Source: Balanoglossus misakiensis (Eukaryota > Hemichordata). Taken from it: a stretch of 64,000 bases of DNA. The DNA lies in contig CM082579.2 in assembly GCA_040954595.2 (NCBI GenBank), forward strand, positions 4,588,001 through 4,652,000, in the 5' to 3' direction. The position numbers and the translations under genes were made by a program. Below, one piece after another: positions 28,309 to 41,761 of the stretch (the stretch's first letter is position 1; every line of letters starts with the position of its first letter). A model generated the notes under the pieces. It did no database searches. It was given only the letters and a program-made list of their open reading frames with translations, and was not told the DNA's origin.

Positions 28309-29832
28309 CAGAGTCTCACAAACCCAGGGAGTGGCAGCACGGATGAAGAGAGGCCGGAGAACGAGCAACAGGCCGACGGACACGACGACGGGAATAATGG
28401 GACGGAATTAAACTCGGCACCGCCGCCGTACAACGGGCAGATCCCGACAGATGATGGTAGGTCACGTCGACCTTCAGTTTGCATGTTTTGCCTTGTGGTC
28501 ATGTGCGCAGCTGTGGTGTTTCAATTTGGTCGCATCAGTTCAAAAGTAATAACTAACACAAGCCAGGTTGATCTGATTTTTTTATAGAACCACCACCTCC
28601 CTACGAAGAAATCTATGAAAATGACGAAAGCGGGCAGACTAGCCGAGCGGCAGAGAACGGCGAGGTGCAACGACCTTTGAACTCGCGTGTAGAAGAAAAT
28701 GTTCGTCATCCTGGACAGGCGGATAACTCAGGATGCCGGCTACCGAAGACATTTGAGGACTGGATGGAGATGCTTGATAACTCTATCCTTCGGAAAGGTA
28801 TGGAAAAAAAATTGTTGGCCTAAAACTGACAGAAATGGACCCAAATGTTTAGTTTAACACTCTCGCTCCCCCTGGAAGATTGCACGATCAATTTTCCTGT
28901 TTGCAAGCCACACACTCACATGACCTAATGGTATAATTGTTTTTGTTTTTCTCTATGCTACACAGGAGGTGGCTACACTTTCATGGCTATGATGATACTG
29001 CTTGCTATACCCAACATCTGGTTTGGTGAGTACCAAGTAGTTGTGTATTGTTTGTGTGTGATAACAGGGCTGGGTTCAGGGAGATATACCCAGACTCCAT
29101 GATTCACTTGAATGTTACCTCTGTGCAGGATTAAGAAATCTTGAACTTCGGATTGCATTGGTACAAAAAGACATGGCCTTATACCATTTTCTTCCATATT
29201 TTTGGCAACAGGGTCCATGTTCAAGAATGACTGTCCTGCAGCGCCCTCTGTGCCGGTTCACCTGATTGCCAGCGGTTGGCTGGGCATGTTGAGCTTGGGG
29301 ATATTGCTGATTGAGTTCTATGTGGTCAGGAGGGAGTACTGCAGCAAGGCCAAGAGCTACTGCATCAACTTTGTTTTGTTCTTCATTCTGCTTGGATGGT
29401 ATGTTTATGGTAAGTGCCAAGAAAATGGTCGAATGTTTCACCTCTCACAACTGGTATTTGGTTGGAAGGGTTAAAGACTGTGATTATCAAGGTGGAAACT
29501 AAGATAGAGGAAAAAGTATTGTAACTCAAGACATCCCCTTTGAGGTCACTCAGTGCCATGTCGTTTTGTGATCTCTTCCAGGCAACATTCTGGCGGGAGA
29601 GTTCTACAAACTGTTCCGGGACGAGGAAGAACGAGAGATACCCGGCTCCCACCTGCACTACATCTTCTCCCCGCCTCCGCATCTGTGCCGGGCGTCCGTC
29701 TTCTCGCTCTTCTTCTGGTCGCAGATAACGGTCAACGTGCTCTGGCTTCTCTGGATAATGCTGGCCATGACCAAGTACTTCTGCAAGTCGGCCGTCCCCG
29801 GGATGTGCCGCGCGCGCAGCACGAGAGTGTGA
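28309..29832 (+). CDS. TMEM272-like four-pass membrane protein 1, PPxY doublet
   Basis: Function unknown; a predicted four-span membrane protein. Exons: 28309-28456, 28588-28797, 28966-29025, 29212-29409, 29582-29832, all GT-AG, first phase 0 and the rest phase 1, giving 288 aa plus the start codon. The N-terminal cytoplasmic tail is acidic and carries two PPxY motifs, one per exon: SAPPPYNGQ and EPPPPYEEIYE. TM1 lies in the 60-base exon (GGGYTFMAMMILLAIPNIWF). Then come FKNDCPAAPSVPVHLI leading into TM2, TM3 ending ILLGWYVYG, and a terminal exon with a hydrophilic loop and TM4 near VNVLWLLWIMLA. The acceptor of the first exon is CAGCAG, so a one-residue NAGNAG variant is possible. The family name rests on the C-x-AxPxxPVxLI block and four-TM plan. 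It is the most diverged of the four local paralogues (no FAFW in TM4). Confidence 0.8.
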
Positions 29833-31560
29833 GGCCGGTAACCGTAGAAACGTGGTTGTGTTGAGTTACAAACATGCCAGAGAGAGTACAAGTGTAATTC
29901 GGGAAACTGTCTGAAAAAAGAATTATCTGCTTTTCTTTGTAGAGTGTTAGTTGAACTTGAAATTTTGTGACACTGCCATACTATCTGTACTCATTTTAGT
30001 CAGACATATGTTATTCCATTAATTTATTGTTTTATGTTTTCTTGCTATCCATACATAATGTATGAGTCAGTTGTTTTGAGGTTTACATATAAAGGTACAT
30101 GCTACCATTTTGTCACATGTACTACGTTTATGTTTTGAAGTTTCAGGTCAAATACCACTGTCCAGTTTCTCAAAATAAAAGTTTAAACTTTTAGATATTG
30201 TACAGTGAAATTTACTGACATGCGTTGCAGATTCATCGCTTGAGGGCGCTCTTCCTGAAGCTCCTTTCGTTCATGTCTACCAAAATACGTACGTCCTTGT
30301 ACAGTTTTACATGCGCTTGTGTCAATTTTAATCAGTCTCTGATCTTCAGTGTTTTAGTTTAAATATATTCTCTTACATATTGTATTTATGGCTGTTGTAT
30401 TTTTTGACTGGGAAAAAAGGAGGCTTAATTTATGAACTCGGCTATACCTTACACTTTGAATTTTGTAATTCCCTTTACAATCTATTCTGTGCAGCTGATT
30501 CTGAGAAATGTTTGTTGTTGTTGTTGTTGTTATTGTTATACCAGTGTCCAGAAAATTTACTCTCTGCTAAAGTTGTCAATAAGTATAAGTAAACTATGTA
30601 TTTACTTATAAAAATTGGATATGATTGCTGAAATGAGCTTATTTTTGACAGAAATATACTTTTCATCATGATTCTGAAAGGCTGAACGGGGAGGGGGGAA
30701 ATGAAAAAAATAGTGTAAAACATTTGATATATTGCACTTAAGTGATGAACTTCTGGGATAATAAACTATCTTTGTAAATGTCCATGTGGTTTTCCCATGT
30801 TGTCAATCTAATGGTTTTAATGTCAAAATTGCAAATATAGCCATATTCAGCATTCTCATATAATGAAACGGACCACAATAACCACAGCCAGCTTGGGCTG
30901 TGGCATGGCTTCCAACACTACGTGTGCCCTCAATCAACATTCATACTGTATATTCAATAGTGTTTGCCATGAGACAACAATTTCTATTACGCAAGCTGCT
31001 TATACACAGAGACAGAATTATATATAGCTTTCCACGACCGGTAGTGTTCTACAGATTTCAAACCTCTGATCATACTCCGTATTGAGAACGTTTATTCTCA
31101 TAGAAAGCCCTGTCATTAAATTTGATAAATCACAAAATGTATGTTGACTGTTTTATAAATACGAATGAGGGAATTAGAGCACGCCGCCTTGCGACAAATC
31201 GTCTGCTAGCTCAACAAACGCGTACCGTAATCGATGTGTGGAGGAGGCCCAAAGAGGGCGCTATCCAATTGCCTTTGACACTTAACAACCTGATCACAAT
31301 AGCTTAAAACACGGTGTGTCTGCATGCCTAGACTGTCATCGTCGCGAATTTCCGTTAAAGCATCCAGGGCGAACGCCAGGTACATGATAACTCGCCGAAG
31401 GGAGACGGGCGAGCTTTGTCTTTCACATTTCTCGTCGAGACGCGGGTCGGTAGATGATACCTTCAGTTTGAAAACGGAATATTATTACACGCGATACGTC
31501 AGAAAATATCACAAATCTACCGCAGTCGAATTTATTCTACATCTGTCCGAGGTATTATAA
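29833..31560 (+). other. 3' UTR of gene 1 and spacer to gene 2
   Basis: AATAAA at 30174-30179 is the likely poly(A) signal of TMEM272-like gene 1, about 340 bases after its stop; another lies near 30760. A short GTT run sits at about 30511-30532. No coding exon is recognised before the gene 2 leader near 31.56 kb. Confidence 0.5.
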
Positions 31561-31566
31561 TTTTTC

Positions 31567-31576
31567 AAGATGGCGG
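31567..31576 (+). promoter_or_regulatory. YY1-like AAGATGGCGG site at the gene 2 leader
   Basis: AAGATGGCGG matches the core that YY1 binds close to many transcription start sites. It lies 67 bases before the candidate start codon of TMEM272-like gene 2. Its ATG opens a 22-codon upstream frame (31570-31638) ending five bases before that start codon. Confidence 0.4.
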
Positions 31577-31642
31577 GCTGTAGGATGTCAGCATCACGTC
31601 TGGAGCCCCGAAATATCTCCAGTGGCAACGCACATTAAAACA

Positions 31643-31645
31643 ATG
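31643..31645 (+). other. candidate start-codon exon end of TMEM272-like gene 2
   Basis: ACA-ATG is followed immediately by a strong donor, GTGAGT. Spliced to the phase-0 exon at 33942 it yields M-SLRSE, parallel to M-QSLTN in gene 1. Both downstream exons open with AGTCT, suggesting homologous junctions. The intron would be 2.3 kb. Confidence 0.5.
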
Positions 31646-33941
31646 GTGAGTAGAACTCTCGGTCATAACCTATATGTCCAAAACTGATTTCAACAATATA
31701 ATATCGTCAAATTGATTGGACGTGCTGTGTCTGTTCCCCACGCAGGGCGCCGTGAGTGTGGGGACAAATTCACCTTGGCCGATAATACGCTGAACGCTTG
31801 ATGTTTTTTGCCAGCGTTTTTAATCTCGCAGTACGTCATAAAAATTAATGGACTTCCGTGTAATTGCACGTGCCCTTTTGACTTGGCAAAGTACGAGCAG
31901 ATGTATTGATAAAACGCCCTGTACATAATACGCGGCGAAATGCGCGGCGGCGGAAACAAAAGGTTGCGTTATTACCTTCAGGTGCACGTTTGCCCTACTC
32001 TGATATTGTGAGTGACGTCCTTCCGCGTTTACATAACATTAGCCTGTCAAGTTCAAACATTTCACCTCGGTCTAAGGATGTTTGCGTTTATTTATCTCTC
32101 AAAAGTCTCTGCCGAAAGTGACCGCGACGGCGGGCGTATTGTTTTGCGCGCTTTTGGGGGCCGCGCTGAATTGAAGGGGCGTTTACGGTTGGTGCGTCAC
32201 CTCTTACTTCACACGCACGCCGCACGCATTATTTAATTCAGAACAGCAGACTTCGGTGCTAGACACAGAATCCAAGGCTAATCTCAGGCTATAGAACGTT
32301 CTACAATTTCACCAAGCTCGCCAGGATGAGTTATGACTTCGTGCGTGTGTTCGAAATTTACGGTTTAAATCGTATAGTAAACTGTGAGAATTTAACAGTT
32401 ATAGATAAATGGGGAAAAGATGACGCAAGCCCGTGCTTAGTTTATTTTTTATAAATAAATAGCAATTTAGATCGCCCACCGTGTCATTAAAATTATAATG
32501 ACCTCGCAATTTTGCCAAAATAAGCTGACAATTGACTTGACATTTTTTTTATTAAATTGCATCCTTGACTGCAAATATTGTCCTCTCAGGATAAAATGAA
32601 AAACAAAAACTGCGCGATGACTGTACGGATGAAGAGAGTATGATAATTGTCATTCATGTGGCGAAACCATACAAAATGCTCCGCTATTGGAGATCGCCGT
32701 GAGATGCATTCGAAACTTTGATAACAGCCAGGCGTGTGTCGAATTTAAAACGACCTGGCGATGATCACTCACGTGGGGTTTGTCACTGTTGCCCGTTCGG
32801 GGGATACATCTTCGCTCTCTCACTGAAAGCGAGGTTCATTTACCGGACTTAAGGTCAAAAGAGAGAAAGGAATTAGCGCAAACTGAAACAAAGAAAAATT
32901 CGTACATGCCCCGTGATCAAGTTATGTTGCGTCCGGTGGTTTTTTGCTAGGACTCACTTGAATATCATGAAATCGACATTCTCGCTCATACCGTCGGAAC
33001 TCATTTCCAAAAGAAAAATGAATGTGTTCGCTTCACTTCAATCCACTAATAGCTCACGAAGATATGTAAATTGCGACCCAGGCAATCGATAATTTAGGCG
33101 ATATAGATAAATTATGTCCTAACGATCTGTTTGGATAATTAAAAACGTGCGCGCGTTTATAATCCGATGGGACAAAACAAAGGGTTTCCGTGTGAATTAT
33201 TTATTGAGAGAGAAATTTATGTCAGCTATCGTTTTTATTCTTTTGATTCGGCTCTGTTTGGCGTCCCTTTCTATAAGATTACTTTATGGTGTACACGCGA
33301 ATATTAACACTTTCTTTTTTCTTTCATGGCTGTGGTCTTTCACTTGATTAGTGACCCTGGCGCTTTTAATTTTTCATCACATTGGGGTTACAAATATTAA
33401 TGCCCTGGCAATCAGAAAGTAATTAAAATCCACAGTTTCAAGTGACGGTAATTTATTTGACATCGGCGCTATTGTTAGATTACCCGATCGGTATAAAAAT
33501 CACTTAAAACATTTAGCTCGTGCGATTTGCATTGGACGATGTGGTCTGTGACGCGTTGCTCAGTGCGCCTTTCTGTGTTTTGCGTATGTACGTGACGACG
33601 ATGGCTTTCTATTATGAAAACGCGTGTACTAGAGCGTGGACTATGAATTGGCTGTATAATATTCAAATTGATATTCCCTGTATTACACTGTATAAAGCTT
33701 AAATATTGCGGCATAAATCCTCATCGAAAATAAGAGTCTCATTTTTTTGCGGCCGACTATTTCATTCCGGAACTACCTTTGCTCTGCGCGCCATTTGATT
33801 TACATGCATCTGAAATCAAACCACTTACAGCGCTGAACTGCTCGTTTGTTTTGCGTCTCCCGCAGGATTTTAACCAAAATTTGATTGATTGAAGGCGATT
33901 CCATTTTTTTCCAATCTCTCCCTTCCCTTTCCCTTCCACAG
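31646..33941 (+). other. probable intron 1 of TMEM272-like gene 2
   Basis: AT-rich sequence with no recognisable exon; it ends in a strong pyrimidine tract and CCACAG at the 33942 exon. The assignment depends on the start-codon exon at 31643. Confidence 0.4.
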
Positions 33942-36900
33942 AGTCTTCGTTCGGAGTCATCGCGTCCCTCAAGCCTGGTCGCTGACTCCCCTCCTGAATA
34001 TGATGTGGTGTTCCAGAATCAGAGAACCACGAAAGGCGGGAAAGGTATATATGTCCTTCTGTCATATTTTTTTTCAAAATTCCCACTAAAATATGTGATT
34101 ATGTTTGAATATTCAATGGTAACCGTGTACCTTTAAATGGCAATTAGACCATTCCTCTCAACAACACGAAGCAAGTGCCACCAGCACTTTTCAATCCAAA
34201 GGTTCTGTCAACTTTCAATTATTTTCTTTTTAAACCGAAATGGCGTACGCGGCATTCAAACCATTTACTTTCTTTCAGCGAGTTTCCATCGATGTCACTT
34301 CAAGGACTTAAAGGGCATTTACGTGTCTACCTTAATTTTAACTTAACAACTGTGTTCAACTGATGCAGTGTGACGAGAAAAGCGCTCTTGGCCCAGTGTC
34401 ATGGCAACCGATTTTCCTTCGCTGATCGCGCAGCTACATGTACGTCGGCCGGTTTGAGATGCATCGGTGTGTGTCGGGTACTCCCGAAGCGCATGGGAGA
34501 TGAATGATGTTGCTCTAGGCCCCGTCTCCACTGTCTTCCTGTTTCATAGTTCATGTGTTCACATCACTGAAGTTATGACGTCACTGTGCGCACTGGCCGC
34601 AAAAACTCTGGAACAGTCAACCATACTACTGAATTTGTTCACTCTAACCCATCTTAGATTAAATTATGTGGCTATTCGTGCCTTTTTAATTCCGCAATCT
34701 ATACAGACGACGCACCTTTGTCCAATAAAATAGCTATTACGTCTCAGTTTGGTACCATCACAGACACTGGCGGGATTATTGTATCATACGTCACTTTTCT
34801 ACTTGTGACGCGGATGCACCTGCCTCGTGTGCTGAACGCGGATTGCGGAGGAAATAGCCAGAATGATGAAAAGGATACTTTTAAAGCATTCTGAGCACGT
34901 GACTTCGTAAGGTGAAGTGAGGTCAACGACGGACACTGCATTTTTTTAAAAATCTGACTCTGTGAAAGCTCAGTGCCCGCAATGATGCCGACTTAAAACG
35001 ATTACCGTTGCAATTAGAATGGTCGGATCGAATTTCTTGGGTGTAATAGAGCTATTGACTAAAACATGACTACGATATATGTAATCGTTCCACAAAATCG
35101 ACGTTTTGATGTTCCCGAACAGTAATTTATATGCAAACAGTCCCCACCTGGCACCGTCTATATAGTTTTCCGAGGAACGCGTTTGCAATTTATTTTAACT
35201 TGCGTAAGGCAATATGGCATAATTGTGTAAATTAATTTTGCTTCCGTTGCTAATAGATTTTGGCATAATTAGTTTAAAAAAACTGTTCAGGGTAGCTTTT
35301 GAGGTTTGCTAGAGTATTTGATTACAAATGCCGAAAAGTAATCCTTTCACGGTCTTTTGAACAACAAAGCTTTCCAAGAAACGCTGAAAGCCTGATGATA
35401 CTTGCAGGAATAAAATCCAATAAAAGGACCTTTCCATTGATTTATAGCTCTTTCGTTTAATGACTACATCTCAACTGTCCATGGTCACAGTGGATATATT
35501 TGAATGTACGACCTATACATGTATCTTTATAGTGTGAACGCACTTCTGAATATCGATTTATCAATATGTTCAGTTTTTTTTGCGCTCCATCTATCGAGCT
35601 CCACGTCACGTGGTTTTAACCGTGACCATTTCTGCAGACAATCTGAAAAAAATCCGCGTCATTAGCTATACATGTAATATAAAAAGTACAACATACATGT
35701 ACACCTCAGTGCCAAGGCGCGGCATTATACGAGGCGTTGCCAAGGCAACCGAACGCTGACGCAGTTCCTCCGTCTCTTAACTGTAGTTGTAGTGCGAGGG
35801 TCACGCGCTGGGAAAAACAACAACCTCTCGGCTTTATAAGAGATGCAATCTCCATGAGCAACGCCGATGACCTTGATATCGCGCACACAATCAAGCGCGG
35901 TGAACGAGAGCTTTTCACGAAATGCAAAGCGCCAGGGAGAGATCCTCACGCGCCCGACTTTGTTTTGTATACTGATTCTAACAGCGAGAGACAGGCTGGC
36001 GATACCACGCCAGGTTCAGAGCATGCGCCGATGTAAGCTCACGAATGAAAGAAAATCGCATTCCTGGTTGTTGCATCAACTAGCCTAAAGAAATGATCAT
36101 ATAGCCACGTATTGTGATATAATCAGCACAAAATCATTCGTGCTATCATCTTGGCATCGCAGCCTAGTAAATGACACACACCGGGCCCGAATACACGTCA
36201 ACCTTATTGTTAAAAGGATTAAAAAATCGGTTTTGACTTGGTGTAATTATATGAAAATATAGACGCGCGTATGTGATTACGTCATGTTGGTCTAAATGGC
36301 ATCGCCTATCGATGATCTTACATGTATTTACCCGTTGCGGAGTCTTAATGTACGGCGCAAATATATCGTAAAATGTCAATATTGAATTCAACTAGGTAAA
36401 GTTTGACTCGAGGATCTTGCTTACAATTGTAGAACCAGATCTGAACGCATATCGCCTTCAAGTTGCTAAATCGTTGGCCTTCGAGATCGCACGAATTCAA
36501 ATACCCACACACGACGGTACAAGTATACAATTTGGTTATACGGTCAGTAGGTTGTGAGGTAAATTTTGACACCAAAGAGCAACATATCAATAGAAAGTTC
36601 TTCTTCTGAATTTTAAGAACGAAGAGTTTTATAAAAAACACAACACTCACATATTCTACTCACAAAGTGAACTGTCACGAAATCTAACTATAGCGTCCCG
36701 GCGGCGTTTTCCCAATGGAAGCAAGCAAGAAATAATAATCCGTTAAACAATTAAATATTGATAGCCTGTATTCCTGTACCCGATATGTTGGAAAATTTAA
36801 TGGATATCTGTTTACAGTAACTTGGGAGTTCACCCGAGAGTATTCAGACTCGCTTTACTGAAGCGTGGAAAGGTGAAGGTCTTGCCGATAACGCTAAAAA

Positions 36901-39757
36901 TAGAAACAGCACTAGCCACACGATTTAGAAGATTTGTAGGAATCTCTTATATGGCAAGAACATGATGAGGACATACATCGACCAAAATGACGTATTTATA
37001 TTTTTTTCGAAGGAAGTTCTTATCTTGTGATCATCAAATGAACTGCGCCGTTGGACAAAAGGTCCACGTTGCGCTTGTGCATTCAGACGGGTAAGAGTCT
37101 GATTAAAGCCCCATTAGCTGCAGCCCTGTTCATTTCGAAACGTTTTTTCCCCATTTTCTCTCAGATATTCTTTGATAGGTCACCGGAGATCGATTACTCT
37201 ACAAAACCACCTGAGGACGCTCTACTTATATAACCTCTAAATGTGTCGCTATGACCTTCCGATTGGTGCAGGAACGAACAGCGCAGACACAGTCGTTTCC
37301 CCCTTGTCTGAATTTGCATGGGGTGAACAATAGCAGTATTATCAACACAGCTATCGTGTGTAAAACATTGTTACTATGGAAAAATGAATTCAAGTCCGGA
37401 CTAGAAATTCATCTGTCAACAATTAAACAATGATCACTACTTTATAACCCGACTCTCCCCTAAGTATAACCATATATGTGCTGTTGTTTTTTGTCTAATG
37501 CAGCTAAAGGAACCAGACCGCCATCCTACCAAACAGTTTTCGGGAAGCCATCAAAAAACGAAACACCGTCGCAGGATCAGGGCGATGCCACGGAGGCCGC
37601 CGAAAGCGAGCAGCTGCGACGGAACGACGGCCACGACTGCGATGATATCGACGCTGACTGCAGGACGCCGCCGTCGACGCCAGCGACGCCACTTCGCACC
37701 GAGTCGCGCTGGGGAAGTTGTCCGTGCGCCAGCTCTCGCTGCGAACAGTTCTGGAAACGCACATTTAACTGCGTCATCGTATATTGTAAGTACATGTACA
37801 TGTACATGTACATTTTGTATATGCAACTGGATGCTTTACTGTAGCGACGTTACGCTCGCTCGTCCCACCTTGAAGATATCGGTGGGGTAATTGATTGATT
37901 GATTGATTATTTAGTTTGATCATCACATAGGGGACCAAAATTCTGTGCAATTTGAGTTTGAATTCATCTTCTTTTGTTTTTATCTTGCAGTTGGTGGAAT
38001 CGGTTACTTAATTCTATTGTTGGTTCTGGCCATACCCATGGTGTGCGTTGGTAAGTCCGCCATTTTAAACTCAACAGCTCGGCCAACGGCAAATTGGATA
38101 CCCAAAATGATAAACGTAGGGTATATCTGAAAATACAATACTAACACTCCCGTCGTGACCATTTTCAGTCAACTACAATCAGTGAAACGACCAGTTTCAT
38201 TACAGTGGTTATCGATTCAGTTCACGATACATGTCTTTGTAGGCAATCAAGCAACGTGTCAGACAGTATCTAATTTCGTGGCGTATACGTGCGCTGGTCG
38301 CCTTTGCCTCTATTCACTGCACATCATTCCGCTAGCACTAAAAGTACGGGATCACAGATCGATGTAAATTATATTTTACGACATGTACAGTGGGCTGTTT
38401 GCCGTTTGCCTTGTGTATTTTGCTACTTCAATCATTCATTCGTTCGCTCGTCCACCCTACCTTGAGTTTCACTCGTCCATGTCCATCCACCCATCCACAA
38501 ACCCATCCACGGTCCGTTCGAGCACGCCTCGCCACACTCCATGTTGCACTCCTTCACCAGACAACCTCACTACTACACAGTACATGCATATATTACTTTG
38601 CTATTCAATCACAAACACGTGCTATTTTCGGACGTTCCAACAGGTGGCATTTACATACAAGAATGCCCCGCTGAACCTCTGATCCCCGTCTACCTGGTGG
38701 TGAACGGCTCGCTGCTCTTCTCGGCAATAATCGCCGTCTGCTGCTATGGTTTCTGCGAGGACCGCTTGGACAAGAGGCACAGGGAAATGCTGAGATCTCG
38801 CGAGACCTGGAAGAACGGGGAGGGTGGGACATCCACTTACATGCTGCCGTCGATAATCTTTATCGTCTGCTTTATTTGGTATATTCTAGGTAAGAATGAT
38901 TATTTCCTTCAAGAAATGTCAAAGTTCCAGCGTATGGTAATTTCAATGCATTCATCAGTGGGTGACAGTACCTTAGGATCGAGTCGAGTCACTGTACTGT
39001 AGTTGTTTATCTGTTTTTCCCAGACTTTACAGTTTGACTGTCACCTCATCCGTCCACCAAGACTTGACATTAATTAGTCATAACGTATACACGGCATGCC
39101 CAACAGACAGTGGCGCTACACTTATTGCTTTTTAATCGAGGAGAGCAGATGTGCTCCGCAGTCGCCACTAATGAACAAACGATGGAACGATGACGCTAAA
39201 ATATTAATCCCATTTTATAGCTCGGCCACGGATTTCTCTTATATATTTCCAAGGTCTAAGCACGCTGATATCTATTTCTGCGGTTTAATTGGGTTTTAAT
39301 ACATTTGCAGACGCCCTTCACCGGTGCTGTCTCCATGGAGACGCGTCGTACTCCGATAAAGTCCTTTCACTTTCGTATGGTTCCACACACTCTTGTGTCT
39401 GTAACGAAAGTGAACGGATTATGAGTATACAACTATGGGCGGCGCACTTCTCTGACCGGCCCCTTACGATGTTTTCTCTTCTGTGCAGGCAATATTTGGA
39501 TATACAGTGCGTCCCCACCGGATCAAGACCCAAACTCGCCGCACTACTGCCACAAGACGCTCTACTTCTTCGCGTTCTGGACACACAATGTTATTAACGT
39601 TCTGTGGGCACTGTGGCTGTGTTTCATGAGCTGCTTCGGCGTCGTCATGTGCAGAGAGAACCGCAAGATGCACAAGCTGAAACTGAGCGTGCGCCAACGG
39701 TCACGGCAGGAGCGATTGGTCAGCGCGGAGTTGTCCGGGGTAACCACGTCAGACTGA
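33942..39757 (+). CDS. TMEM272-like four-pass membrane protein 2, PPxY doublet
   Basis: Predicted four-span membrane protein of unknown function. Exons: 33942-34044, 37504-37785, 37991-38050, 38644-38889, 39489-39757, phases 0 then 1 throughout, 319 aa plus the initiator. The first two exons each supply a PPxY: DSPPEYDVVF and TRPPSYQTVF. The second exon is longer than in its relatives, adding an acidic and Thr/Pro-rich stretch before CEQFWKRTF. TM1 is again a 60-base exon (GGIGYLILLLVLAIPMVCVG). The TM2-TM3 exon opens ECPAEPLIPVYLVVNG and ends CFIWYILG. The last exon has NSPHYCHKTLYFFAFW into TM4, then a basic tail ending SGVTTSD. An AGATCTCGCGAGACC word lies inside the TM2-TM3 exon. Exon calls are secure; the family name is moderately secure. 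Confidence 0.85.
34045..37503 (+). other. 3.5 kb intron of TMEM272-like gene 2
   Basis: No exon is supported. It contains a TGACGTCA palindrome at 34576-34583 and a perfect RFX X-box palindrome at 35736-35749. An open frame following the X-box (to 36036) has no recognised motif. Confidence 0.55.
35736..35749. promoter_or_regulatory. perfect palindromic RFX X-box
   Basis: GTTGCCAAGGCAAC fits the X-box consensus (GTNRCC, short spacer, RGYAAC) on both halves. RFX factors bind such sites near ciliary and neuronal genes. It lies in an intron, so an enhancer or internal promoter is possible. No transcript start can be seen. Confidence 0.5.
37788..37812. repeat. (TGTACA)n run at a splice donor
   Basis: A TACATG-type tandem starts within three bases of the exon 37504-37785 donor (GTAAGTACATG...). 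It is simple sequence; the donor itself stays intact. Confidence 0.7.
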
Positions 39758-41755
39758 CGAGGGTGAACGATCGCAGACTGCAACGACAGTACTGAACCAC
39801 TAGATTTCTTGAACTGTGTGTCTTTGCGTTGAAAGGGACGATACTAGTTGCTGCTTCATCCGGGGCAGCTGAAAAATTGCCTGGTGCTTTTTCACTGAGG
39901 GTTTCCCCGGATTTGAGCGACATTTGCTGGAAAGGGAGATGCGAAACGAAGGAATTTGATTGGTTGATGCGAAAAAAATCGGCATTGGATCAAGGAGTGA
40001 ACAGTATAACAGTAAACAACTAAAACGCTTTGATCCGTCATCGAATTCAACGAGATTGGAATCACTCTCACGGCGATCTGCCCTGTTACTACAGCTGGTC
40101 GAGTGACTTCAAAATATCTACAGTACATTCATCACTATTAACCAATCAGCAATCGTCTTCTTCTATTTCGCGTGCATCATTATCCAATCACAGTTCGACT
40201 TCCTTCAATACTACGCGTGAACGACTATTAGGTTATTTCGTCGCGCCCACTTTTGACTCTACACAACGCCTTTCTGACAACAACTTCCTATATACACCCG
40301 AAGTTCTGACAATGAACGTCCCTCCAGGGTGAATACTGTATATGGTTATTTAATGAGTACTTAATGAAGAACGTCAAGTAACTACGTGTATAATTGAGCT
40401 ATGCAAGTTAAACTGTCAAAGAATATTAGTCTTGTGTCACTTTTTGTATTTATATGATCGTCGTCGAGATTATTCGCCGCCGAAGTCTTCATTTCACCTC
40501 GCGTCTCAATATTTGGTTATACAACTTAAAACGGGAGGGGGTGCCTTTTTGAACAATTTTCCCCAAAACCTTAGTTCATAAAAACAATATACATACCACT
40601 GCTTTGGAGTACCGAGTTAGAAATCAAAACAAAAGTACTTGAAAAATCCGCCGCTGTGCGGCGCGTTTCCGCTTGGATGATTATAATAATACGACCCTAC
40701 ATATATTTATCGCAGTGTGTGTGCTCGCATGACATGTGTGTGACGCAAAATATGCATAACTTCTATACATGAGAATGGAGATTTCGATTATAAACTTTTA
40801 TCGAATTTTATCTTTGTAATTAAGATTATCGAAGTCACCTAGAACTACTACCTCCGCACACAAACGTTATAAACAAGAAATCATTGGCGTGTAAGCCTAT
40901 TTGAAAATCTCTACTATTTCATCAAGTGGGGCGGCATTATTATAGCGGTTAACATAAATTAATGGATAGAATACAAGGCGATTCGGTATCAGTAGTTCTT
41001 GTAATTTCACGATTTGACCATGAATTTAATGATTTATCTAAGCAAAACAAATTAGTAATATTTCCAAACTAACTCCAACACTGAGTTTAAACTTCCCAGT
41101 CTGGGTATCTCTGGATAGAACCAATTTTCCATTCGACTTATGAACAAGTCGTAGCTTGTAATTGGACTTGGCTAAAGCAAGGTGGATTGTCCCGTGTTAA
41201 AATGCCTTGCAGCTGTACACATAGCCACTTGGCATTTGACATACTGGACCAGCATAAATTTTGCCAACAAAACCAACGATAGAGGCGACCATTAGTTCGA
41301 TCGAACGATGGGCGAGTCACTGAAATGAGTTGGCATTTGTCTCGTATACTCTTTTGCTAACTAGCAGTATCTGTCGCCGTGGTGATAAACATTTCCTTCG
41401 TACGTTTTTTTCAGCGTTGCTTATCACAGGAGCTTGTGAACTTCAATGTACCGTAAAATTACACACACAGACATGAACTACTTTCATTTGAATGACGGAA
41501 TTTCAGACACATATAGATAATGGATTTTTTTCTAATGTGTGCGAAAAGACACCAATAAATATCAAAAAAGCCAACCACACCGTGATCGTTTCTTAAGAGT
41601 AACCCCCCCCCCCCTCCCCCCACTGCGGTGCTGGAAGAAGAAATGAAGTCTAGGAATATTGTTCGATTCGATCATCGACAACCATGTGTTCGGGTAAGTG
41701 TACAGTGCATACTATACGCCGAAAATCTTCACTCTGGTCTTCCACCTGTCAGCGT
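39758..41755. other. convergent spacer between TMEM272-like genes 2 and 3
   Basis: This region lies between two 3' ends. Several short frames at 39.8-40.3 kb show no family motif. A poly-C tract occurs at about 41605. No clear AATAAA for gene 2 was singled out by eye. Confidence 0.45.
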
Positions 41756-41761
41756 TTTATT
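41756..41761 (-). terminator. poly(A) signal of TMEM272-like gene 3
   Basis: AATAAA on the minus strand, about 160 bases after the gene 3 stop codon. Confidence 0.5.
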
